Under the pieces are notes generated by a model. The model saw only the letters and a program-made list of their open reading frames with translations, made no database searches and was not told where the DNA came from. A stretch of DNA of 64,000 nucleotides. Origin: Ligula intestinalis (Eukaryota; Platyhelminthes; Cestoda; Diphyllobothriidea; Diphyllobothriidae). Shown here one piece after another: positions 45,443 through 56,159 of the stretch (position 1 is the stretch's first letter; each line of letters opens with the position of its first letter). Location: contig JAYGXS010000003.1 of NCBI GenBank assembly GCA_036362985.1, positions 69,203,522 to 69,267,521 on the forward strand. The letters run 5' to 3'. A program made the position numbers and the translations under genes.

Positions 45443-46537
45443 CTAAAATTAACGTAGACAGTGTAATCAAACATGTATACCGTTGCTTTCATGCGTCATC
45501 AAAGGCCAGCAGATTAGTGGTAGCAGTTCCAAATAAACGTTAATTGTGATCTGTCCCCGTGGTTTCGTGCGCTAATCAAATACCTGGTAGAATGACTGAT
45601 ATATGTAGAAAAATTCCTCACGTTTGCTAATATACGTTTTCGCACTCATTGTCTCTCAAAGAAGAAGAAGAAGAAGGTGTTGCGTTTTCTTGGACCAAAT
45701 TACATTTGAACTGACGTAGAGTATTGTAGTTTTTGTGCCCGGTGGTCTTGAGTTACCCAGCCTTGCCGTCTGCTTCTTATTATATCTGTGCTGTACGCAC
45801 GAACTCTGACCTGTCCGCTCGTTGCCAATTACATTTGGTCTCCCAGAGTTTGTCTGCCGGCGGGCTTGCGTGACTTTCGTCCCCTCTGCGGTCAGCGCAG
45901 TGTAGGCGAGTCAATACGCTTGCTGATCTCTCCCACGTCAATCGGCGGACTGATCACTCGTTGCTGTTGGCTTCAGTTTTTCTCCCCTTCGCAAGTGAGT
46001 CTTAAAGGCAGTGTTTGATGTTGGCCGCGTGGCCTCCAACCACCATCCCTACTTTCCGTAAACATAGGCTCTTGGTTCTGTGTGCTCGTCTGCCCTACTG
46101 GCCCTTTCCAAGTTGATCCAAGTCTTGTGCGAGGCGCCTGATAGGCAAGGGTCAAATCTATAGCTCTATTGATTGTCCCAGTGGCGAACCAATTTTCACG
46201 CTTCTCACATCAAACACTGTCTCATCGACACATCACAAACTAAGTACTTACGGTTTTGTTATTGCTTTTTGTTAAATTTCCTAAGGAGCTAATCGCTAGC
46301 TTTGAGGAAGTTAGTCAATTGAAGAGTTTAGAAGTGTAGACTGAATATTGGGCCGATGTCTGTCAGGTACGATAGGATAACCACGTAATAGTAATTAAAC
46401 TGCCCGATAGGAGACACACCAATGAGCCGAATCCCTCACCGCTGTGTCGGGCAGCGGCGGAATACGAACCGGACATATGTCTGGGTCTTTAGTTAATATC
46501 TATGCTGCTAATATGGTCTATCGTGTTACATCGCTGT

Positions 46538-46977
46538 TGTGTCAGATCACAATGAGAGAATGTCAGAGGTGTAAGTCTTTATTTCGTTATCATAATATGA
46601 GGAAGTTGGATCTGATAGTACTGGTAAATTCTCTGATTTCCTCTCTTTCTGTTGTATATTTCTTTCATATGTCGTGGATCCTCGAGCACTAGAAAAGAGC
46701 CATAGTGTTTTGAGAGCTTATTTGCTAGACATAGTGAAAATGTATTGGTTGTCCCGAAGGCGTTAGAGGAACAGCTGCTGCGTGCATGAATGAGCATTGA
46801 TTTTGTTCCTTATTTCTAACCCATTTAACTGCATCAATCCACGTCGGAATAGAGGAGTGAGGGAACTTGACATATTCTATCAAAGTTAAACCACATTTAA
46901 CCTATCGCAAGGCTAATTAAGATATCAGACAAAGAACATGGTCCACCTAAATGCATCACAATGGTGAACTCACGTTC
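46538..46977 (-). repeat. Long inverted repeat, left arm (440 bp)
   Basis: The reverse complement matches 48007-48453 at roughly nine bases in ten. The arm contains the conserved blocks 'gtgagttcaccattg', 'attccgacgtggattgatgc', 'aacgccttcgggacaacc' and 'gaaataaagactta' (AATAAA included). Minus-strand frames read LIEYVKFPHSSIPTWIDAV, then, after a frame change relative to the other arm, NAFGTTNTFSLCLANKLSKH. It lies inside the DNALI1 intron. No known protein recognised. Confidence 0.85.
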
Positions 46978-47184
46978 GGCGAACGCCTCGAATTATTGTG
47001 TCAACTCAAATTATCATTGTGTCTTCTGGGCTTATCTGCTGGCCTGTTTTCATCTTGTAAAAGTCTCCGAACTCACTGGCTTCTACAGTCAGCCAGCTGT
47101 TCGAATACTGTCTACTGTATTCTCAAGCATTTGTTGACTGTTTATTTGACAGAACCTTTAGTGGACAATGTAATTTTTTTAGAA

Positions 47185-47820
47185 GTCGTTGCGAGCACCG
47201 GAATCGTAATTTTATTCATCTGAATTTTTGGGCTCTTGTTGGATTCCATCGTTAGAAATAAACCATCAACGAAAAGCGAGTTACAGTTATAGGGGCAGGA
47301 CGAATGCTTGGCTCGCGCACGTACGAAAATAAGCTAGCTGTCAAACGGGGGGAGACACAGTCGCAAGTGGCGGCCCACAGCTATGCGACGGGCCATGAAT
47401 TCAATTTCGCAGCCGCAAGGATAGTTGCTTACGCCGACAGCAACACCGCACGAGAGCTAATTGAAGCCTGGACCTCGGATGACAACTCAGTCAACCGGTG
47501 CACTGAGTTGGCTCACGCCTACGTCGCTCTCCACAGGCATGTACGCACGACCGAAACTGGTGATTAACGAGTCTCTCCACGCCCCTCCCTCCTCCTTCTC
47601 CTCTACCTCTCGATTACTCCTCCTCTCCCCCTTTCTCTACTCTTCGCCTCTTCCCTCCCCCCTCCCTACCCCTATAACAGTTGATTGGTTCCTCCCCCCT
47701 ATAACTGTTGCTCGCTTTTCGTTGACAGTTAATCTGTGATGATGGACTCCAGCATGAGCCCGAAAGCTCAGGTGAATAAAATTACGATTTTGGTGATCGC
47801 AACGACTTCTTCTTCTAGAC
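47185..47820 (+). mobile_element. PLE fragment with outward 3' ends, inside the long inverted repeat
   Basis: The plus part, 47293-47820, reads ENKLAVKRGETQSQVAAHSY, ATGHEFNFAAARIVAYADSN, ARELIEAWTSDDNSVNRCTE (C-terminal GIY-YIG domain). The 3' end then has hammerhead-like TGATGA, helix GGACTC/GAGCCC, GAAAGCTC, AATAAAATTACG and a CTTCTTCTT run. The left part, about 47185-47285, is the reverse complement of 47715-47815 (shared 'gaataaaattacgatt', 'gcaacgacttct', 'ctcgcttttcgttga'). Both outer ends are therefore 3' ends. Confidence 0.75.
47731..47775 (+). ncRNA. Hammerhead-like motif of the GAAAGCTC type
   Basis: TGTGATGATGG, helix II GGACTC/GAGCCC with loop 'cagcat', GAAAGCTC, AGG, AATAAA. 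The CTGATGA box is disturbed (ctgtgatga). It matches the layout at 3357-3402. Confidence 0.45.
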
Positions 47821-48006
47821 ATATACCTAGAATGCGAACCTTCACCTCTATTCGTAATATAATTTGTCCCTATTTACTATCCACAGACATTTTTACTAAC
47901 CATTTCCTTAAAATTTAATGAAAGGCAGCCTGTGAAAACTACAATATTCCTTTCTCCGTTCATTATAAATCACTACGAAAAACATAACTACCAGTGATAA
48001 TGATTA

Positions 48007-48453
48007 ACGTGAGTTCACCATTGCGATGTATTTAGATGGACCATGTACTTAGCCTGATATCTTAATTGGCCTTTCGATGGGTTAAATGTAGTTTAACTTT
48101 GATAGAATATGTCAACTTCCCTCTCTCCTCTATTCCGACGTGGATTGATGCAGTAAGGGTAAGGAATAAGGGACAAAAATCAATACTCGTTCATGCGCGC
48201 AGCAGCCCTTCCTCTAACGCCTTCGGGACAACCAATACATTTTCACTATGTCTAGCAAATAAGCTCTCAAAGCACTATGGCTCTTTTCTAGTGCTCCAGG
48301 CTCCGCGAAATCTGAAAGAAATATACAACAAGATGAGAGGAAATCAGAGAATTTACCAGTACTATCAGATCCAACTACATCATAGCATGATAACGAAATA
48401 AAGACTTACTCCTCTGTCGTTCTCTTATTGTTCTTTGACATCAAAAATAGGCT
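48007..48453 (+). repeat. Long inverted repeat, right arm (447 bp)
   Basis: Partner of 46538-46977. The plus-strand ORF 48066-48401 (SSIPTWIDAVRVRNKGQKS, then NAFGTTNTFSLCLANKLSKH, YYQIQL) is open for 111 codons but differs in frame from the left arm around 48165-48180, where there are a short deletion and an extra A. AATAAA follows the ORF. Which frame was ancestral is uncertain. Confidence 0.85.
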
Positions 48454-48825
48454 ATATATCTACTCTTTGTTTGACGTGCCTGAGAACTGCTCAATCCCTT
48501 CTTTTATCCCTCCTGTAATGTGTTCCTTGTTACGACCGTGCCAGGACGTCCATTAATGCAAAGAGGTACCAAAACTCTTAAGGATAGTGCAGTGTAGGTT
48601 TGAGTACGAAAGTTGTCATCATTAAGCATTTGGATAGACTTTATCCACTTGAGATATCGGATTAGCTAGATTACGGTTGACATCAGCGTTAGGAAGCATT
48701 GCTCGTGAATGGAGTTTAAAAACCAACCCTACGTGCTGAATATAAACAGGCATAACAGAGAAGTTGACCCTTGTAGATGAAGACCAGCTGTCCTGATTTA
48801 TTTAAATTCAAGGTTGCCGTGGGTT

Positions 48826-49299
48826 TGTAGTGGTCACTGCTGCCTAAAGCCCACCTAAATATTGACGCCACAGACAAGGCCACTCAGAGCAGGCCCCTGT
48901 GCGAATGTACTTTTCAGCCTGCTACCGACGAGAAGCAAACTGGCGCATGAGACACTCACCACCCACGCCAGTGTCTACCTTCGCGTGCTCCAACCAATCA
49001 CCATCAAGGCCACGAGACAGAGCGGGGATTTGGCTGCCGCCCCCGAGTATTGACGCTAGACTCACTTGGCATTCTGCCCCCTCACGGGGCGAACGCGACA
49101 CCGCTGCTCTCTCACATGGCTCTCGCGGTCGAAAGCACGCCAGACCGAGTCAACCTTCCTATGAACTATTTTTCAACTCATTCTGTAAATAATATATTGT
49201 TCCTACTCCTCTGGCTTTCCAAGTCTTATCCCATCTCTTAAGGAACTGGGCCTGGAAGATCGCAGTAGTTAGGGTTAAACTGTAGTAGCCTTAACACCT
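48826..49299 (+). repeat. Solo LTR, family member 1
   Basis: Starts TGTAGTGGTCACTG and ends GTAGCCTTAACACC. The 3' third matches the LTRs at 54344 and 61451 (ctctggctttcc, cctggaagatcg, gttaa...agccttaac). The middle differs, suggesting subfamily divergence. No internal gag-pol region accompanies it. Confidence 0.55.
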
Positions 49300-51275
49300 T
49301 TGCGATAGGTTTTCTATTAACCATTCGAAAATGCAAACAGAAGTGTCTCATCACTTCTTACTGCATAAATTACGCTCCTTAAGACCTTTTCTTTAATGCC
49401 TTTTGTAGTATCTTTTTCTGATTTTTAAACTGCTTATTTGTACCTATCGTTTGTTGGCGAAGAGAATCTGCTCCAGATCCATGAGAGATCTGGTGCACGG
49501 ATCAGTGGCAATAATCTTCTCCAAATAATGAGAACCTGTTCTGGAAGTATTGACCAGCTTCCATGTAATTTAACGAGCCTAGTTCATGCTACTCAATGCA
49601 TTTTCAGTCATGACCATGAACTTATTAAGAATTAACATGATTCGACATAGCGGGCAGTGAAGAGGTTGAAAACCGTTGTCATTGCTGGTCTAGTCTTGTG
49701 AAAAATTCGTGCATATTCTTTTTTCTGTCCGAAATGCCGAAACTGGTGACAAAGGTGACAGCCTCACAAGTAACGGCCTAGTAACTGTGACACTTATTAG
49801 TCATGGCGCGGTAATTTCTGAACATTACCAGCACCTTTGAATATATCTCAGCAAACTGTATAGCAAAAGACATGGCAATTAGGACGGACTTTGGCAGCAT
49901 CGATACGGCGAGCAATTAATGCTCGCGAAGATGGTTATCATATTACGCACAAATAGCTGCTTTAACATGCCGTCGACGGGGAGTGCTGGATGGCTGTCCT
50001 AGTCAAAAAGTCATCCCAAGGGCAGAAATGGCACATGCCTTGATGAAATATCGCGCGTCTTTCAGTGCTGAGGAATGTAGATTGGGTGTAAAGTGCGTCA
50101 ACACTACCAGTGATTTCCATAAATGCACAGTCGTTTGGTTAAATACCACCTCACATGATAAAAGAACGCTTGACTTTACAAAATTCGCTGACTCAGCAAA
50201 TAACCTGGGAATCGTACCTTCTTACTTAGATCCGAAAGCATCACAAGTGACACTTTTGTTGTTGATGATGACATCAAATTAGGATAATTAACCAAAAAAA
50301 CTCGATCAGGAGTAACTGTAAACACTGTTTAAAGAGCTTAAGCTTTTTCCACGCCTGGTTACGAAAACCTGAATGGAAGGGAACCACGAGGTCTCCGATT
50401 CAAATTGAAAATATGCCATGCACTGTAATTTCAGTGCCTTGAGTTCGTTTTTGGCGTTCACCAAACGTTAACTGCCGAGATTAATGTCAAGTTAAGGTTA
50501 TAGAAACCCTGATAAAGGCCTCAGTGGATCTGTTTAAACGACGTTTTCGAATTGTCTACCAAATACTACAAAGGTTCCTAATAGCTTGGTATTTACATCA
50601 ACGGTTGCAGCCGACTATTCTCATAAAAACTGAAATAAAATTGCTTTGAGTTCGTTTGCTTCTGTTACGTCATGTAACCTTCGTTGATATTTAATACATA
50701 AGGGATGCAAGTCGTAATTAGGTCTGGTAGCACTTACCGGTTTATGAACTTCCGAGACTGCTATTTTACGATTATCCTAACTCCCCAACATATACAGCTA
50801 CAGCAAACGCGTGCCTGACATTGTTTTTGTGGCTGTCGTTTGCATTCAGGCGAAAAGGCAGTAAGTGGCAATTTATGTTACGTTGATGCAAGTATAAAGT
50901 TTCATATTTACTTACTCGAATAAAGCCTTCCTAAATTGTCAGAAATCAAATTTAGGCTTGCTAGGAGCATAATCTTTCTTCTAATTAATCCTATACTAAT
51001 TCATTCATTCTGGAAATCACATAGAATAGCACTTACTAGCACTAACCAAAATTTACAGCCCTTTTACATAATGATGGACACTCTTTTCAATAACAGGATG
51101 TGATACTTTTCGTACCCAGTTGTGAAAACACACGGACCCAGTGGAGTTCAAGTCTACGGCAGCAAAGGCGAGACGTTAGTGGCGTCAACTTTCTAGCCAC
51201 ATAGGTTACAAAGCCTAATCTGCTTATTTTAACCCCTCATGAAAGAAATTGCTCAAGTGATCACTAGTACCATAC
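49300..51275. other. Rest of the DNALI1 intron, nothing further recognised
   Basis: AT-rich; the ORF at 49983-50282 has no family signature. Confidence 0.4.
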
Positions 51276-51611
51276 CTGCGAAAATAACTCCCGCCGAACT
51301 GGGCAAATACCAGTCATTTTGGCGCCCCGTGCTTCAAGCTGTTGATCAAGGAGTCGTGTTAGCTGTACAACTTCAATCCTGGAAGCGGGTGAAGACGACA
51401 CTTCTTGAATGAATATTTCATCCTTTATCTTTATCCGCCGTGGTGGCATAATACTAGATAAGATGCTCTCCGTGGATTGCATTCTGCATGCAGCCCGTGG
51501 GTCAAATCCCTCAGTGGGCTTGTCATCCTCTGTCTTCTTGGTGATGCGCTGAGGGTTTCGATACTTTACCAGGCTAGTCTCTGGCTGGATGAGTTTCTGT
51601 TCTTGACTCAT
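51276..51611 (-). CDS. DNALI1: DNALI1 exon 1: N-terminal part of axonemal dynein light intermediate chain
   Basis: ATG at 51611 gives MSQEQKLIQPETSLVKYRNP, comparable to the usual 'SLLKYd.Pvl' start of the family. It continues with ESILSSIMPPRRIKIKDEIF, IQEVSSSPASRIEVVQLTRL, LDQQLEARGAKMTGICPVRR, ELFSQ. The 'ilPPReW.....w.Q.VSstPstR.DV..L...Ld..L..R.A.etGICPvRrElY.Q' signature is unmistakable; here PPRE is PPRR. Donor CGCAG|gtatgg at 51275, phase 0, joins exon 2 to give ELFSQVFDELIRQ. The intron of 5.8 kb is filled with transposable elements. No TATA-like element was identified upstream. Confidence 0.93.
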
Positions 51612-51619
51612 GGCATGTA

Positions 51620-53720
51620 CTTGTCTATTTTAAATACGCGTGCAAGAAACGCGCGCGGGGAAAAAATCGATTGACCACTCTGGAGTGGTCAATTTAGACT
51701 AAGTGCATCAGTCAGGCAAAAGATAGAAGTAAACAACATTATGCTAAAGGCATACACTGGAATGTAACTTTCTTTAAGCTTAAAACAGAAAGCGTGCTTG
51801 AATTGGATGACTTGACTTGACATATAATCTGCATTAATCACGAGTTTTTATATGCCAAGCCTCGAACCCTTTCCACTTAAAATGAAAAATTTGGTAGTAA
51901 GTCAGTTGGATGGCGGAAAGTTTGAATCGATTGTTTTGACGCAGTTAAGGCACTTGGTATTGGGGAACATCCACAGAAACCTCAGGCTGGTCACGCCGTC
52001 ATATAACCTGAAATAACCCCTTCGAATTTTCAAGTGTTCGAGTAAAACGGGTCAGTTCGCTTTTCCTATCTATGTAAATTGCTTCAAAGATAATATTTTA
52101 GGCTGGTTAGGTGAACATGCTCCCATTTATGAAGCCAATAGTAAATAACTACGTAGATTAGCAAAGGCAAATTTGCAGCAGCTGTAAAAAATACCGACAT
52201 AGTTCCCGTAAGAACATGTTTTACACTTCTAATGCTACCTAGGTGGGACACTTCAAAGAGGTGATTGCTTTCTAGAAGGCGAAGATGCGATCACTGGAAC
52301 AAGAACGTTATTGGCCTGATATTTCGAATCATCACATTGCTGCATAATTATCACGTCAACATCCAACGCAGATGCTGAAATCACGACCAGTAACGACCAT
52401 AAAACGTGATCGCGCATGTATTCACGTGACCAGTTATGTGCTCTTGCTGGCCCTTATACCATTATCTGTGATTGTCGCTGATGGTGAGTTCGAATGAATC
52501 GGAGAAGTCATGTCAATAAAACTCTCGTTTCAACGTTTTTAGTCCCTTCTGAACTGTTTCTGCAACTTGCCTATTCGGTTCTATCAGCAATGATTACTTG
52601 TGTTATCTATTCAGTAGAGCTAAGAATAGTAGGTTCTTTCTTCTCTTCGAAAATGAATCTGAACTTATTGGATGCTGCAAATGGTCTCAAAGTAGATACA
52701 CGACAATCGTTTATTGAAACCTTCATAGGCCGCACTCTTCGAAATGCAGACGATTGGAAAAATCACAATTTTAAAAAATGACAACATCGGTTTTCCTGCA
52801 GATAACTTTATTGCAATTAAGAACAATGAAGGCATGGAAACACATCGTAGAGGAATGTCCATTATCCTTCAACTAAGATGAAAGAACATGACTGTCTACA
52901 AGTGATGCAGGGTAAAATTTGTGGAGTCCGCCTTATGTCGTCGTGACCACGCTCTCTCTCTCGCCCGGAACGCTAACTGAAATAAAAGAGGAAGAAGTAA
53001 GTAAATTATAATTATAGCAGTCTTATCAAAATATGCTGCCCCTTTGGGAAACTTTTCCCTTGAGTTTGACTTCCTGAAGTTTGTTTTGGGCCACAGGGTT
53101 TTCGTATGTATTTTTGGACGTACAAATGCCACTCGTGGAGGGTGGTTAATAACGCATAGAACAAACAAGGACACAGAAACGAAGAGGCACAAGTTCTTAA
53201 AACCTGTTTTGATTATTGTTGGCTCATCAAGGCTGATAAGTCCGAAATCAAAATACTGGTCTCCATTGTATTTGTCTTAATTTTGTTTGTTCGTTCACTA
53301 CTATTGGTTTTACAGCTGCCCGCGTAGGCTCCGCAAGATGCGCTGGAACGAGCATCTCCCCTAAGTTGATCGGTTTAAGCAATTCCACCGTAATCAATAT
53401 TACTAATCATAACTGACATGACAATGACCCGTTGCAAGCTAGTCGCTGCATCGATAACAGAAGGATCCCCGAATCACAAGTCAGGGAAGTCAGCGAAGGC
53501 AAGATAAGCCACGCGCAGTTACGCTGGGTGGCAGAATCCTACAGACTTTTAGAACCAACGAACGTGGATTCGACGTGCAGACTACACAAGCCTAAGTTTT
53601 GCGAAGACTCGGCGACGACGGCTAGTTTTCCAGACATGGCAGATAGTATTGCTGGCAAAGACCAGGGAGACTGGACTGCCATTTCTAGCTGTCGTCAGTC
53701 ACTCATATCCAGCCCTCAGT
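51620..53720. other. Unassigned upstream region of DNALI1
   Basis: Holds a short GACTTGACTTGAC tract at about 51809, like a LINE tail but without recognisable LINE sequence beside it. ORFs at 52494-52781 and 53044-53280 are unrecognised. Confidence 0.35.
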
Positions 53721-53724
53721 GAAG

Positions 53725-53800
53725 CGTCATTCGAGCCTCGAACTCGCAACCCCTTTGCTCAAACTCTTACGCTCTAACTTTTGAGCCAAGAGCTCTAGCT
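53725..53800 (-). repeat. tRNA-derived SINE head, second type
   Basis: Minus strand shows an A-box-like TGGCTCAAAAGTTAGAGC and a B-box GAGTTCGAGGCTC at tRNA spacing. The cloverleaf is imperfect, with no matching acceptor stem. Different sequence from the 19.8-kb head. Confidence 0.4.
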
Positions 53801-54343
53801 TTACTGGCAAGACCCGAGAAGTAACACTCAAGGGGGAGCGACCCAAGTGAGTTCCTTTGACGGTCGGTGAACGTTCATCAACTCGTTTCGGAAATGGCAT
53901 TACCGATAGCTTCTTATCTGTATATACTATTATTCGCTGTGCGAATGCCTGCAAGGATTCTCGCTGAGCCCAAACGCGAATGCCTTCTCATGATATAAAT
54001 ATGGAAGAAATATCAGTAAAGAAGACCGAGACCTAAAAACGACATCGGTGAATTAGTATTCATCATCTACCAATAAGGCACCAACGAGCCATGAGCTCGG
54101 AACGAAAGCCTTTCTATGTTTACTGAATGCAGTGGCACATGACTTTCACATGAGGAAATATTTTCAGCGGCGAATTGCAGGGCGGCAAACCATTGACATA
54201 AGGGAACAGGATTTTTAAGTCATCATCCAGTGTGCTGGCGTGAACTCAGCTGCAGCGCAAACTCCACTACCATCACCCCCACTTCTCCCTCCTTCTTTTT
54301 GGAATAAATAAACCACTCAGCTGCCATTGCATTTTACTAGTCC

Positions 54344-54796
54344 TGTAGTGGCCTTTTGCAGCCACTTGGAACCCAAGACCAGTCGCTGACGCATTACGCC
54401 TTTAGCCTGCCTGCGCGTCCACTGCATCCTGGGGCTAGGCGCTAACTGTCGCTGACCGACGCACACATTCGCCTCAGCGTGACTGCGCACTCATGCTAGC
54501 TTGCCATCTCAAGGTCGCACGCCCACGTTAGTCTAGACATCAGCCGCGCAACTGGCCGCCGGAACAAAGCATGCGCCGGCGACGCCCGACGCCCTCGTCA
54601 CTCCGGAACCGACCCAAATATGGAACGGATGCACTAGTCCGCGAGTCAACACTCTGTCCGTCTATTCTCTTATCCTTCTGCAGAATACACTATTCCTACC
54701 AATCCGGCTTTCCCACCGTCTTCTTTCCTCACCTAAAGGAACAATGGGCCTGGAAGATCGTAGATATTAAGGGTTAATCTTCTTAGCCTTAACACC
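54344..54796 (+). repeat. Solo LTR, family member 2
   Basis: About 453 bp, TGTAGTGGCC ... AGCCTTAACACC. Closely related over its full length to the LTR at 61451-61900 (shared 'cccaagaccaNtcgctgacgca', 'gcctttagcctgcctg', 'gtctagacatcagc', 'gagtcaacactctgtcc'). No internal region adjoins it. Confidence 0.65.
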
Positions 54797-54799
54797 TGT

Positions 54800-55679
54800 T
54801 GATAGTCTAATACTAGTCTCCTGTACAAGACCGAAAGTCCAGGCTACTACTACACGCACTGTCCCAGTGCTTGCACATTTATCTTCTTTGCAGTCATAGG
54901 AATTTTCCGATTGGGACTACACATTACCCAAACCTCAGTTTTGTGTGTGAGTGACTGAAAACTGTTAATACGCGACATTGATCATTATGGACTCATCCGT
55001 TATGTCGGTATTACTTCTGCTTGCACAATAAAGCGGCAAACCCGCACGTTTTTTGTAGCCCCTCCGCTAACCCCTACCTAGTGAGCATGAATCCGCAGCT
55101 CTTATTTATAACGCCCAAAACCGTGCTGTTCACATCGTGAACAGTCACTATCTTCTAATAAAGTTTTCACTTCCCCTAAGTTACTATTCAGAATACCTAT
55201 CAGAGCCTGTTCTGGAGAGAGGTTACTACCCTATGCGGTCTCCTGAATGTAGTTATGCACAAAATGCAACACTGGTCGGAAACGAGCTGAAGAAGCTCCG
55301 CCATCTGTTAAAAGGAAACGTTTCCAGCTTCCGTGTTGATGGATGTTGCATAGATTTCGGAATGGACTTTTACTTGTGTATGTCTTGGTAAGAGGGAGCA
55401 AAAGTTTGATTATGATAGTTATTTTATACTGCGTCGTTTTAAGGTGGCACTTGTGGGTAAGGAATCTATTTTCAATAATATACCGCCTTTAAATTGACTC
55501 TAACATGATTGAGAAGTTCTCATAGCTACGAAAACTCTTTATTTCATTTTGCAGTACCACACGGTCGGAAAGTAACGAAAAGGCAAAAGACTTAATCATC
55601 AAGAACTTTAAAAGTACAGTAAGCATTGCAAAACTAGTTTACTTATATCACTGACAGACAGGCTACACAAATCTCACGC
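54800..55679. other. Unassigned
   Basis: ORF at 55137-55391 has no family signature. Nothing recognised. Confidence 0.35.
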
Positions 55680-55775
55680 ATGATGGTGAGAAAATTAAAA
55701 TTTGAAAAATTATATTCGGCAAACAAATGTTTTCAGCAATTTATTATCGGGCCGGCACAATTGCATGGAGAACGA
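55680..55775 (-). repeat. PLTR remnant with hammerhead-like core
   Basis: Minus strand: 'ccatgcaattgtgccggccc', CGATAATAA, attgct, GAAAACATTTGTTTGCCG. Homologous to 57520-57600 on both sides of the core, including the following 'ttttcaaatt' stretch. Helix I CGGC/GCCG is preserved, the box is not. Confidence 0.45.
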
Positions 55776-56025
55776 AAATCACACAGTTGATGATAACCCA
55801 TTTTTTTCACGCCACATGTCGAGATCGACGTGTCGAAGTCATTGCGATAGGGGTAGATGGAGGGGAGGGGAGGAAAGGAAATTAGGATAGACTGTGAGCA
55901 CTGGTTATGGGTTGGGCACGTCGAGTGAAGATTACTGTCACGTGTAGGGAGTTAAAAACCGTGACCAAGGGGTGAAGGCGATATGCAATCGCCATCTTGC
56001 GTCGGTCATGGAAGAGAGACCACTC

Positions 56026-56072
<47 letters not shown>

Positions 56073-56082
56073 NNNNNNNNNN

Positions 56083-56132
<50 letters not shown>
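56026..56132. repeat. (GTA)n microsatellite containing a 10-N assembly gap
   Basis: Perfect GTA units run on both sides of N at 56073-56082. The true length is unknown. Confidence 0.97.
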
Positions 56133-56159
56133 CTATTCTGACAGCAAATTACTAGACCT

